Assembly (NCBI GenBank): GCA_913052275.1
Contig: CAJXDX010000014.1
Coordinates: 1-18,362, forward strand
DNA: 18,362 nt
DNA from: an uncultured Pseudomonadota bacterium
GTDB lineage: Bacteria; SAR324; NAC60-12
Direction of reading: 5' to 3'
Shown piece by piece: positions 1 through 7,693 of the stretch. Below the pieces are notes generated by a model. That model was not told where the DNA came from. It did no database searches and saw only the letters and a list, made by a program, of their open reading frames with translations. A program made the position numbers and the translations under genes. The number at the start of each line of letters is the position of its first letter. Positions within the stretch are counted from its first letter, which is position 1.

Positions 1-197
1 TCATTTAACTTGAATACCAAACGGTTCCCTGATGAGTCCATGTATGCAGCCAGCACATTGCTATTTAGTCTATAAACTTTTTTTACTTCAAATCCATCAA
101 TTTTTGGCAAATTTGCTAAATATTCGCTTTCTGCTGCACATGACGCAATCAAAATTACAAAAAACAACTGGGAGATTAAGACAGAGAAAATTTTCAT
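1..197 (-). CDS. Small lipoprotein, 5' part only (cut by window edge)
   Basis: An open frame begins at ATG 197-195 on the minus strand and runs 65 codons to the window edge with no stop, so the C-terminus is missing. The first 20 residues form a lipoprotein signal: MK at the start, a hydrophobic stretch (VLISQLFFVILIAS), then a lipobox I17-A18-S19 before Cys20. Cleavage before Cys20 and lipid attachment would anchor the protein in the inner or outer membrane. The mature part begins AAESEYLANLPKIDGF and shows no family I recognise. There is a weak purine run (GATAGG) directly before the ATG and no good Shine-Dalgarno sequence. The gene faces away from the kinase/M23/PLP fusion and shares with it the 198-623 spacer. 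The signal peptide is seen directly; the function is unknown. The overlapping plus-strand frame at 32-289 lacks any such signature. Confidence 0.72.
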   Translation of the reverse strand, partial: MKIFSVLISQLFFVILIASCAAESEYLANLPKIDGFEVKKVYRLNSNVLAAYMDSSGNRLVFKLN

Positions 198-379
198 CCT
201 ATCAGCATTTAAATAGTTGGTATTTAGGGAAAAACAAAAAAAGAATAATCGTTGGAATCATTGAAATAAACTTCCAGCTTAGTTTTTGAAACGTGCGAAG
301 ACTTTATTCAGATTACGCTTCAGAGGACTCAATTTCATCACAGCTGAAATACAAATAACTAAAACGATAAGTCTATATT

Positions 380-499
380 ACCAAAAACTCCTGAATCCTT
401 TTTCAGGCATTCAGGAGTAATATAGCAGTACTTAAGCAATAACACTATCTTAAGTCATATGTGTTTTATATTTAAAATGCATTACTGAAACAAAAGATC
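380..499 (-). ncRNA. Possible small RNA ending at the 383-418 hairpin
   Basis: A consensus -10 hexamer (TATAAT, minus strand, 511-506) would place a transcript start near 499. A leftward RNA from there to the T-run at 383 would be about 115-120 bases. It would contain two perfect stems: ACTTAAG/CTTAAGT (455-449 with 436-430) and the 10-bp terminator-like stem. No good -35 sequence is visible, and only a 10-codon frame without a ribosome site lies inside. This is a structural inference and not a match to a known RNA family. Confidence 0.2.
383..418 (-). terminator. Terminator-like hairpin reading leftwards
   Basis: The arms ACTCCTGAAT (387-396) and ATTCAGGAGT (409-418) are perfectly complementary over 10 bp with a 12-base loop. 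Read on the minus strand, the stem is followed by a T-run (positions 387-383), as in an intrinsic terminator. On the plus strand it is followed by AATATAG, which does not fit termination. An alternative shorter pairing (CCTGAA 390-395 with TTCAGG 402-407) is possible inside it. No annotated minus-strand gene lies immediately upstream, so the transcript it would end is unexplained. Confidence 0.5.
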
Positions 500-623
500 T
501 ACGTAATTATAGTGATACAAAAAAATTTATATTCATGATCAATATCAGGATGTAAACATAAGTTATATGATTTTTTAAATTAATCCAAAAATTATTACTG
601 AACCAGTTATAAAAAATATTGAT

Positions 624-3600
624 TTGAATACAGTTTCAAACATAAAAGAATCATTGCCTGAAACAGAACGTCCTTCATTTTCAGAAAATGAGATTATTCC
701 TCTTCTGAAAGAACACTATGATCTTTGCTGTACTGTTCAAGAGCTTCCAGGTGAAAGAGACCGCAATTATCTGGCTCAAGATAAAATTGGCAATTTTTAC
801 GTATTAAAGATTTCAAATGCATCTGAGTCCCTTGATTATTTGAAGTTACAAAACCAGGCCCTAGAACGCACGGCAAAATTATTTGATGATGGCAGGATTC
901 CGTGTGTAATTCCTGACATAAACGGCGAGCTACTTTCAAGAACCTGTTCTCCAAGCAACAATTTGCACTGGACACGCCTCGTTAAATTTGTAGATGGCAT
1001 CCCAATGGCTCAGTACAGACCTCATACAAAAGAGTTTTTGCATGAACTCGGTTTTATGTGCGGAACCGTCACCAAGGCACTTCAGAATATCCCCATGCAG
1101 CCTCCAGTACGGAGGCATCTTTGGGAAATGCATAATGCAAAGGAAACTTTGCAGGAATATATGGAATGGATCGATGACAGGAAACTGAGGAGATTGATAA
1201 ATCATTTCCTTGATTTATATACTAATTTATTGACACCAACGGAGAAAGGGCTGAGGCGTGGTTGGATTCATAATGACTGCAACGATTACAATGTTCTGGT
1301 AATTCCAAATCTGCATGGAACTCCTTCATTGGGGTTGATAGATTTTGGAGACATGACCCATTCCTACCTTGCTGCAGAACCTGCAGTAGCCTGTGCATAC
1401 GCTATGCTGAATAAAGCTGAACCTCTTGAGGCTGCGGTTCATTTGATAAGCGGATTTCATAAGCAATTTCCGCTGGAAGAAAAAGAGGTAGAAATTCTGT
1501 ATCCCATGATCCTGATACGCCTTTGTCTCAGCGTTACATTAGGTGCATTTCAACAGCATAAAGAACCTGATAATGAATACTTGGGAATCAGTCAGAAACC
1601 TGTGTGCAAACTACTTGAACAGCTGCAGAATAATAATGTCAGATATGTACATTATCTGTTCAGGAGTGCATGTAATTTTGAGCCCTGCAAAAAGGCTAAT
1701 GAATTCAGGAAATGGCAAAACAAACCGGAGATAATTTTTCAAAGTTTGCTGAAAGATTCACTTACAAGAAAAAATACTAAAGTACTTGATCTAAGCACAG
1801 GCAGTCCTTTGTCAGCAAAATTACAATGGCTGTCAGTCGATGAACAACAAAATTACCTTGACTTACTGCTACGCGAAAAAAAAGCACAGACTGCAGTGGG
1901 TAAATATTCTGAGGTACGTTCAATCTATTCTGCAGAACAATTCTGCCATGATTCGCTTGAAGGAGATGAGAAAAGAACAATACACCTTGGGATTGATATC
2001 TTTGCAAAAGCAGGTACCTGCATTTATGCGCCATTCGATGGCGTTGTTCACCACCTGAATGACAACCGAGGTCATCTTGACTATGGACCTACAGTAATAC
2101 TGAAACACCAGCCTTCTGATGGTCCTTTGTTTTACACTCTATATGGACATTTAGGACGTTCATGTCTGAAGAATTTAAATATTGGGCAGTTAGTCAAGGG
2201 CGGAATGCCACTGGCTGAAACAGGTAATTCAAAGGAAAATGGAGGCTGGATTCCCCATGTGCATTTTCAGATCATCCTCGACCTGTTTGATTCGAAAGGT
2301 AATTATCCGGGAGTGGCATTGCCATCGCAGCAAAATGTCTGGACCAGTATTTGCCCGGACCCGGGAATTATGCTTGGACTTGGCAGAAAAAGCACAGCAA
2401 AAGAAATTAATTACAGAGAACTTTATAAAAGACGCAGCAATGTATTTGGACCATCTCTGAGTCTTAATTACAAGAATCCACTCATTATTGTAAAGGGACA
2501 GGCGCAGTCATTGATTGATCATAAGGGACAATTTTACCTGGACTGTGTAAACAACGTGGCCCATGTAGGACATTCACATCCCAGCGTTTCAAAGGCACTG
2601 AGCGATCAATCCTATGTTTTAAACACTAATACAAGATACCTGAATAACATAAATGTTGAATACGCCGAACGACTCTGTGATCTTTTTCCGGAGCCTCTAA
2701 ACACATGTTTCCTGGTTTGTTCCGGCAGTGAAGCCAACGAACTGGCGCTGCGACTTGCCTTTACTTTCAGTGGAGAAAAGGACGTTATTGTACTTGAGGA
2801 AGCATATCACGGCAATACAAGTGCAAATATTGATATCAGTCCATACAAGCATAACGGGCCCGGTGGTAAAGGACCACCGGAGTGGGTGCATAAAATTCCA
2901 ATGCCATACGTTTACCGTGGTATTTACAGGGAGCCTGAAACTGCCGGTAAGCTTTATTCAGATAAGGTCCATGATATCTGTGAAAAACTTTCTGCACTTG
3001 GCAGAAAACCCGCGGCATTTATCTGTGAATCAATGCTTGGCTGCGGAGGTCATGTGCCTCTTCCAGATGATTTTCTAAAAAAGTCATATCAACATGTAAG
3101 AAAATACGGAGGATTATGCATTGCTGATGAAATACAAGTGGGGTTTGGACGTACAGGGAAACATATGTGGGCATTTGAGCTGCAGGGCGTTGTACCTGAT
3201 ATTGTTACTCTCGGCAAACCAATAGGTAATGGACATCCCCTTGGTGCAGTAATTACAACAAGAGAGATTGCAGAAACATTTGCCAATGGAATGGAATACT
3301 TCAATACATTCGGAGGAAGTCAGGTTTCATCCGCGGTCGGCATGGCTGTTCTGGATGTTATGGAAAAGGAAGGACTGATGCAAAATTCTCTTGAAAATGG
3401 AAGACTGCTGAAAAAGAACCTGGAGGAACTTAAAAAAACATTTCCACTGATTGGAGATGTTCGCGGCGAAGGTTATTTTCTGGGTATTGAATTAGTAATT
3501 GATCCGGAGACAAAAGAGCCTGCCCCTTTGCATGCTGAATATATTGTAGAAAGGATGAAATCTTTAAGGATACTGCTGAGCACTGAGGGACCTGGTCATA

Positions 3601-3710
3601 ATGTAATTAAATTCAAACCACCAATGGTTTTCAATCAAAAAAATGTTCAACAATTGACTGTTGAACTGGAAAAAATACTAAGTGAAACTCCCCTGCAGAT
3701 AAATCATTAA
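624..3710 (+). CDS. Kinase / M23 peptidase / class III PLP phospholyase fusion protein
   Basis: The 1028-residue protein has three domains. Residues ~20-350 are an APH/choline-kinase-type small-molecule kinase, with catalytic loop H216-N-D218 through N223 and the metal-binding IDFGD at 239-243. Residues ~430-585 are an M23 (LytM-like) fold with H454xGxD458, YGHL 507-510 and HVH 545-547, so the zinc site looks complete. Residues ~610-1020 are a class III PLP enzyme with SGSEANE 700-706, IADEIQVGFGRTG 833-845 (D835 contacts the cofactor) and GKPIGNGHP 864-872, where K865 is the Schiff-base lysine. The C-terminal LSTEGPGHNVIKFKPPM strongly resembles ethanolamine-phosphate/5-phosphohydroxylysine phospholyases and not ordinary aminotransferases. 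By inference it phosphorylates an amino alcohol and then eliminates phosphate and ammonia. No signal peptide or membrane segment is seen, so it is probably cytosolic. The start is TTG 624; no ATG is in frame nearby and an upstream stop lies at 576. An M81 gene follows after 8 bases. Confidence 0.9.
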   Translation: MNTVSNIKESLPETERPSFSENEIIPLLKEHYDLCCTVQELPGERDRNYLAQDKIGNFYVLKISNASESLDYLKLQNQALERTAKLFDDGRIPCVIPDINGELLSRTCSPSNNLHWTRLVKFVDGIPMAQYRPHTKEFLHELGFMCGTVTKALQNIPMQPPVRRHLWEMHNAKETLQEYMEWIDDRKLRRLINHFLDLYTNLLTPTEKGLRRGWIHNDCNDYNVLVIPNLHGTPSLGLIDFGDMTHSYLAAEPAVACAYAMLNKAEPLEAAVHLISGFHKQFPLEEKEVEILYPMILIRLCLSVTLGAFQQHKEPDNEYLGISQKPVCKLLEQLQNNNVRYVHYLFRSACNFEPCKKANEFRKWQNKPEIIFQSLLKDSLTRKNTKVLDLSTGSPLSAKLQWLSVDEQQNYLDLLLREKKAQTAVGKYSEVRSIYSAEQFCHDSLEGDEKRTIHLGIDIFAKAGTCIYAPFDGVVHHLNDNRGHLDYGPTVILKHQPSDGPLFYTLYGHLGRSCLKNLNIGQLVKGGMPLAETGNSKENGGWIPHVHFQIILDLFDSKGNYPGVALPSQQNVWTSICPDPGIMLGLGRKSTAKEINYRELYKRRSNVFGPSLSLNYKNPLIIVKGQAQSLIDHKGQFYLDCVNNVAHVGHSHPSVSKALSDQSYVLNTNTRYLNNINVEYAERLCDLFPEPLNTCFLVCSGSEANELALRLAFTFSGEKDVIVLEEAYHGNTSANIDISPYKHNGPGGKGPPEWVHKIPMPYVYRGIYREPETAGKLYSDKVHDICEKLSALGRKPAAFICESMLGCGGHVPLPDDFLKKSYQHVRKYGGLCIADEIQVGFGRTGKHMWAFELQGVVPDIVTLGKPIGNGHPLGAVITTREIAETFANGMEYFNTFGGSQVSSAVGMAVLDVMEKEGLMQNSLENGRLLKKNLEELKKTFPLIGDVRGEGYFLGIELVIDPETKEPAPLHAEYIVERMKSLRILLSTEGPGHNVIKFKPPMVFNQKNVQQLTVELEKILSETPLQINH

Positions 3711-3718
3711 CATTTTTA

Positions 3719-5131
3719 ATGTCCAGCCAGAAAAGAATTGCAATTGGAGGAATCAGCACAGAATGCAGTACTTATTCTCCCCTTTTTCAAACAGAAGATG
3801 ATTTTAACAAAATTGAGGGTGACTCGCTTGTTGAACTGCTGAACTTTCCTTTTGCAAGTTTCAACATCCATGCTCAACCGCTTTTCTTCTGTAAATCTCT
3901 ACCGGGAGGCCCTGTTGAAGCTGAATATTATTCATCTGCAAAAGACAAATTTCTTAAACTGTTAGAAGCCGCATGTCCGCTTGAGGGAGTATTATTAATG
4001 ATGCACGGAGCAATGCATGTACCTGACATTGAAGATCCGGAAGGAAACTGGATCAGTGAAGTAAGATCTATTGTTGGAGACAACTGCATCATTGCCGTCT
4101 GTTTCGATCTTCATGGCAATGTCACAGATGAAATTTTCGAGAACATAGATATTTTTACTGCCTACCGTACGGCTCCTCACATTGATATAGAATCAACATA
4201 CCACCGAGCCGCAAAACTGCTTGCCGAGGCTGTTAGTGGTGATTTTCGACCTGAAGTTGTATGGTCATCAATACCTGTTTTAGTATCTGGTGAAATGTCT
4301 TCAACATTTGCTGAGCCCTGCAGAAGCATCTATAAGCAGCTTGAAATTTTTGATCAGCGAAAAGGTATTCTGGATTCAAATTTAATGATTGGTTATGTCT
4401 GGGCAGATATTAAAACTGCTGGCGCCTCAGCTGTTGTTACCTGTTCAGACCAGCAGTCAGGGATCGAAGCCTGTACTGAAATAGCAGAAATGTACTGGAT
4501 TAATCGCAACAATCTTAATTTTGATATGCAGGCAGGTGAACTGGATACAGTCTTCAAGTGGATTACTGAAGAGTTTTCTATATTAGCAGACAGCGGAGAT
4601 AATCCAACAGCAGGTGGAGTAGGAGACCGTGCAGATGTTCTTAAGGCTTTGATTAAAAGGGGAATTCAAGAGGTGCTGGTTGCAGGTATTGCTGCGCCGG
4701 GAATTATAAAGGAACTGCAAACAAATGTACACGAACCTATTTCTATAGGAAACAGACTTGGTGGCGGCGGACCAATAATCAAAATCAACCCAGAAAGAAA
4801 TTATATTAAAAATGAATGTGCTGTTGTCCAGTTCCAGGGAATAACAATTGTCTTAACTGAACAGAGACGCCCTTTTCACAATCTAAGCGACTTTATCGAA
4901 CTTGGAATTGATCTGAATGATTTTACACTGCTCGTGGTTAAATCAGGGTATTTGTCACCGGAATTACAAAGCCTCTCCGCACCATCATATCTGATGTTGA
5001 CAGATGGAGCAGTTTGCCAGCATTTTGACAAATTAGAAAACAAGTTTAGAAAGCGGCCTTTATTCCCTTTTCAAAAGCCCGAAGAGTTTGTTCCTTTGGT
5101 AAGTCATAAGCAACTGTTTTCAATAAGTTAA
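3719..5131 (+). CDS. M81 (MlrC-like) metallopeptidase / amidohydrolase
   Basis: This 470-residue protein belongs to the M81/MlrC family (DUF1485 plus the MlrC C-terminal domain), named for the microcystin-degrading enzyme. The N-terminal GGISTECSTYSP (10-21) replaces the usual GGI-HETNTFSP; Glu15 is kept. MMHGAM (94-99), FDLHGNV (129-135, D130 and H132) and YRTAPHID (149-156, H154) supply the expected zinc ligands. The C-terminal domain contains DSGDNPTAGGVGD (291-303), then VVKSGYLSPEL (406-416) and LTDGAV (427-432). No signal peptide is seen, so it is cytosolic. The ATG lies 8 bases after the fusion gene's stop, with no Shine-Dalgarno, which suggests one operon and perhaps coupled translation. 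Family assignment is firm. The substrate is not: known members cleave small linear peptides or amides, and the altered motifs suggest a subfamily distinct from microcystinase. Confidence 0.9.
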   Translation: MSSQKRIAIGGISTECSTYSPLFQTEDDFNKIEGDSLVELLNFPFASFNIHAQPLFFCKSLPGGPVEAEYYSSAKDKFLKLLEAACPLEGVLLMMHGAMHVPDIEDPEGNWISEVRSIVGDNCIIAVCFDLHGNVTDEIFENIDIFTAYRTAPHIDIESTYHRAAKLLAEAVSGDFRPEVVWSSIPVLVSGEMSSTFAEPCRSIYKQLEIFDQRKGILDSNLMIGYVWADIKTAGASAVVTCSDQQSGIEACTEIAEMYWINRNNLNFDMQAGELDTVFKWITEEFSILADSGDNPTAGGVGDRADVLKALIKRGIQEVLVAGIAAPGIIKELQTNVHEPISIGNRLGGGGPIIKINPERNYIKNECAVVQFQGITIVLTEQRRPFHNLSDFIELGIDLNDFTLLVVKSGYLSPELQSLSAPSYLMLTDGAVCQHFDKLENKFRKRPLFPFQKPEEFVPLVSHKQLFSIS

Positions 5132-5170
5132 TTATCCTGAATTATGCAGCGGGAATAATTATGGTAAGTC

Positions 5171-5202
5171 AAAAAAATGCAAATGCGCTCAGTGCATAAG
5201 CA
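5171..5202 (-). terminator. Weak terminator candidate after the DmdA-like gene
   Basis: The 88-base gap between the convergent M81 and DmdA-like genes holds an imperfect minus-strand hairpin (5202-5178). Two 3-bp TGC/GCA stems are separated by a symmetric internal loop. It is followed by a run of seven T (5177-5171). The stem is weak, but its position just after the minus-strand stop fits a terminator. No clear plus-strand terminator for the M81 gene was seen. Confidence 0.35.
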
Positions 5203-5219
5203 ATTTTCTCAATCATTAA

Positions 5220-6554
5220 TTATGAATCAATCTTCTCACGAATATTAAGATTTACTGAAGCTGTGAAAGGCATGGGAACCACTTCTGCGTCCACAGGCTG
5301 TCCGGGGTCTTCCGCATATTGTTCCGGAAGATGAACCCTGAACTTCTGCCCGTAGTTACCAACAGGCAAGCCGTGTTTGTTTAAAGTTCCTTCAAAAGGC
5401 ACATATCCCATTGCTATATTTTTTTTCCTGTCAGGATGATACCAGGGAGAAGTTACGAATCCGCAGGGTTCAGTTGACTCAGTTGAGAATATCGGCCAGA
5501 AATCGTGGGCAAAATCAATAACAGGTCTTCCTCCCATTTCCAGGCCAACCAGCTGCAGTTTGTAGGGTTTTTTTCCTGAGAGAAGATCGGAGCGCATTTT
5601 CTCAAGAACTTGTTTGCCAATATAATCAGCTTTTTTGTTCCATTGCCCTTTTCCGGAAAGTGACACCTGATAGCCAAGATTGCATTGGAAAGGATTGTGC
5701 TGACTGTCCATATCCTGTCCCCATGAAAGGATTCCCGCCTGAATTCTTCGACAATGGGAAGGAGCTGTCACCATCAGTTGATGTTTTTTGCCTGCTTCCA
5801 GAACAGCATACCATAAATCTTCTGCATGCAGGGTTGCATCTCGAAGATAGATTTCAAAACCTGCTTCTCCGGAAAAACCAGTTTGTGAAATGACGCAATC
5901 ATGACCCGCAATCACTGCCTCAGCTAAACCATAAAATGGAATTTTTTCAATCTCCACACTGTCACCAATAAGGTCTTTCATCAGTGCAAATGACTTTCGA
6001 CCCTGAACCTGCAAAGGGCAGACATCAATTTCGTCTATAACTACATTAAATCTTTTATCATGATTCACTCCCTGCAAATACATACCAATATCAGAATCTG
6101 CCAGTGAGAACCAAAATTCATTTTTAGATAGCCTGAGAAGCACAGGATCGTTCAATACCCCCCCTTGGAAGTTGCAGAGAATTACATACTTGGCTCTCAT
6201 TGGTTTAATTTGAGTTGCATCCCTTGTAATTACATAATCCACAAATTTTTCAGCATCAGGCCCCTTCACCATAATCTGCCTTTCAACAGCCACATCCCAC
6301 AGGGTAACATGATTTTTTAATGCTTCATATTCGACCATAGCACCCCCATTTTCCGGTCGAACATATCCGAAGGGATGGAAAATGCGGTTATAAACTGTCG
6401 CCCGCCAGCATCCTGCCTCCACTGCCAAATGCCAAAAAGGAGATTTTCTGACACGAGTGAATATCAACATTTCAACCGGTGTTTCCCCGCTCTGGCGAAG
6501 GTTATAGGGAACAAGACGATCAGACTGATCTACAGAAGTAAAATGCTTATTCAT
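5220..6554 (-). CDS. DmdA/GcvT-family folate-dependent methyltransferase
   Basis: This 444-residue protein is in the aminomethyltransferase (GcvT) superfamily and most resembles the dimethylsulfoniopropionate demethylase-like branch. Diagnostic stretches are RVRKSPFWHLAVEAG (34-48), LWDVAVERQI (85-94), GVLNDPV (132-138), TGFSGEAGFEIYL (225-237) and ILSWGQDMDSQHNPF (275-289). A C-terminal GCV_T barrel follows at roughly 330-435, with FVTSPWYHPDRKKNIAMGYV. Members transfer a methyl or methylene group from a small substrate to tetrahydrofolate in the cytosol. It could demethylate DMSP, a methylated amine such as dimethylglycine, or another compound; sequence alone does not decide. It is longer than SAR11-type DmdA (about 370 residues), with an extended N-terminus. 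No other glycine-cleavage gene is nearby, so a role in the glycine cleavage complex is unlikely. It starts 59 bases after the stop of the guanylyltransferase gene on the same strand, perhaps in one transcript. Confidence 0.82.
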   Translation of the reverse strand: MNKHFTSVDQSDRLVPYNLRQSGETPVEMLIFTRVRKSPFWHLAVEAGCWRATVYNRIFHPFGYVRPENGGAMVEYEALKNHVTLWDVAVERQIMVKGPDAEKFVDYVITRDATQIKPMRAKYVILCNFQGGVLNDPVLLRLSKNEFWFSLADSDIGMYLQGVNHDKRFNVVIDEIDVCPLQVQGRKSFALMKDLIGDSVEIEKIPFYGLAEAVIAGHDCVISQTGFSGEAGFEIYLRDATLHAEDLWYAVLEAGKKHQLMVTAPSHCRRIQAGILSWGQDMDSQHNPFQCNLGYQVSLSGKGQWNKKADYIGKQVLEKMRSDLLSGKKPYKLQLVGLEMGGRPVIDFAHDFWPIFSTESTEPCGFVTSPWYHPDRKKNIAMGYVPFEGTLNKHGLPVGNYGQKFRVHLPEQYAEDPGQPVDAEVVPMPFTASVNLNIREKIDS

Positions 6555-6613
6555 TTCAAAATGTCCAAAAAAATTCTGAATTACATAGTTTAAATTTCTT
6601 TGTTAAAGTCATT

Positions 6614-7675
6614 CTAATATTCATTGCGTTCTTCTATTTTGAGTGTTTCAACCAATTTCTTTACTTCCTGTGACCGATTTATATTGCAAACAAGCAATGC
6701 GTCTTCAGTTTCAACGATGATTAAATTTTCTACACCAATGCTTGCAACAAGTTTTTTGTCACTGAAAATTAAAGAATTTTTTGTATCCTGTGAAATTACA
6801 TTTCCCCGTAATACATTTCCTTCGCTATCTTTATCAGAAACTTTATGTAAACTCTCCCAGCTGCCTAAATCAGTCCATTCCATGTCAACAGGTATAACAG
6901 CCACACGATCTGATTTTTCAAGCAGCGCGTAGTCGATAGAATCTGCAGAAACGGAATTATAAATCGACCTTATTTTTTCTTGATCAGAAAGATCACCTGC
7001 AGAAGCCTCTTTTTCAAATACATCAAGTAGTGCAGGGGCATGTTTGCGAAACTCCTGCAGCCAAGTTTCAGTTGTAGCCATGAAAATACTTGCATTCCAT
7101 GTATAATCAGAGGAATCCAGATATTGCTCTGCTGTTGGCTGGTCAGGTTTTTCAACAAACTCTTCAACTTTGGAACCTACTTCCAGAGGTTTCCCGGATT
7201 TAATATATCCATAACCAGTTTCAGCACGATCAGGCTTTATTCCAAAAGTAACAATATATCCTGAAGATGCTAATTTTTCTCCAAGTTTCAAGGCATGGGT
7301 GAAGCTGTGAAGATTTTTGATCAAATGATCTGACGCTAAAACTACAACAGGATCATTACGATTGCTTTGAGGAATTCTCAGGATACTCCACAGAATTGCT
7401 GGAGCAGTGTTTCTACCAACAGGTTCTAAAAGCAGCTGCTCAATCGGGAAATCTGGAAATATTTGTAAAATTTGCTGACGCAACTGGTCTTTGTGCGCAT
7501 CTCCACCAACTATATAAATCTGTTCAGGCGAGACCAGGGAGTCAAGACGTTTACATGTTTCCTGAAAAAGAGATTCCTGACTTGATCCGAGATTAAGAAA
7601 CTGTTTGGGTGTCATGTTGCGACTGTATGGCCAGAGACGCGTACCTGTTCCTCCCGCAAGTATAATTGCTATCAT
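6614..7675 (-). CDS. manC: Mannose-1-phosphate guanylyltransferase
   Basis: The enzyme makes GDP-mannose from mannose-1-phosphate and GTP in the cytosol, the precursor of GDP-L-fucose and mannose-containing surface glycans. The nucleotidyltransferase signature LAGGTGTRLWPYSRNMTPKQ spans residues 6-25, with Arg13 and Lys24. EPVGRNTAPA (84-93), ASDHLI (114-119), FVEKPD (173-178) and WNASIF (193-198) follow in the family order. At 353 residues it lacks the C-terminal cupin/phosphomannose isomerase domain of the long bifunctional ManC/AlgA enzymes, so it is the short, single-activity type. The ATG lies 18 bases after the glutamate dehydrogenase stop, with no Shine-Dalgarno, suggesting co-transcription. 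The next GDP-sugar gene in the window, GDP-L-fucose synthase, is about 9.4 kb away; no gmd gene is present here. Confidence 0.92.
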   Translation of the reverse strand: MIAIILAGGTGTRLWPYSRNMTPKQFLNLGSSQESLFQETCKRLDSLVSPEQIYIVGGDAHKDQLRQQILQIFPDFPIEQLLLEPVGRNTAPAILWSILRIPQSNRNDPVVVLASDHLIKNLHSFTHALKLGEKLASSGYIVTFGIKPDRAETGYGYIKSGKPLEVGSKVEEFVEKPDQPTAEQYLDSSDYTWNASIFMATTETWLQEFRKHAPALLDVFEKEASAGDLSDQEKIRSIYNSVSADSIDYALLEKSDRVAVIPVDMEWTDLGSWESLHKVSDKDSEGNVLRGNVISQDTKNSLIFSDKKLVASIGVENLIIVETEDALLVCNINRSQEVKKLVETLKIEERNEY

Positions 7676-7693
7676 ACGATTAAAAATTATGAA

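Larger units (their letters stand above)
198..623. other. Non-coding spacer between divergent genes
   Basis: This stretch separates the leftward lipoprotein gene from the rightward fusion gene and should hold both promoters. No open frame with coding character was seen on either strand. It contains a perfect 10-bp inverted repeat (387-396/409-418) that reads as a terminator leftwards, and a perfect 7-bp inverted repeat (430-436/449-455, ACTTAAG/CTTAAGT). A 6-bp inverted repeat (332-337/345-350) and a consensus minus-strand -10 hexamer TATAAT at 511-506 are also present. No clear plus-strand promoter for the fusion gene could be picked; a TATGAT at 566-571 lacks a matching -35. Confidence 0.7.

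Noticed and set aside
32..289. Plus-strand 85-codon frame
   Set aside because: It overlaps the minus-strand frame with a clear lipoprotein signal, has no ribosome site and no recognisable protein features.
2728..3078. Plus-strand 116-codon frame inside the PLP domain
   Set aside because: It is an out-of-frame shadow of the strongly conserved class III PLP sequence.
5220..6554. Glycine cleavage system T protein (gcvT)
   Set aside because: The WDVAVERQ motif and the N-terminal extension fit the DmdA-like branch, and no gcvH or gcvP gene is adjacent.
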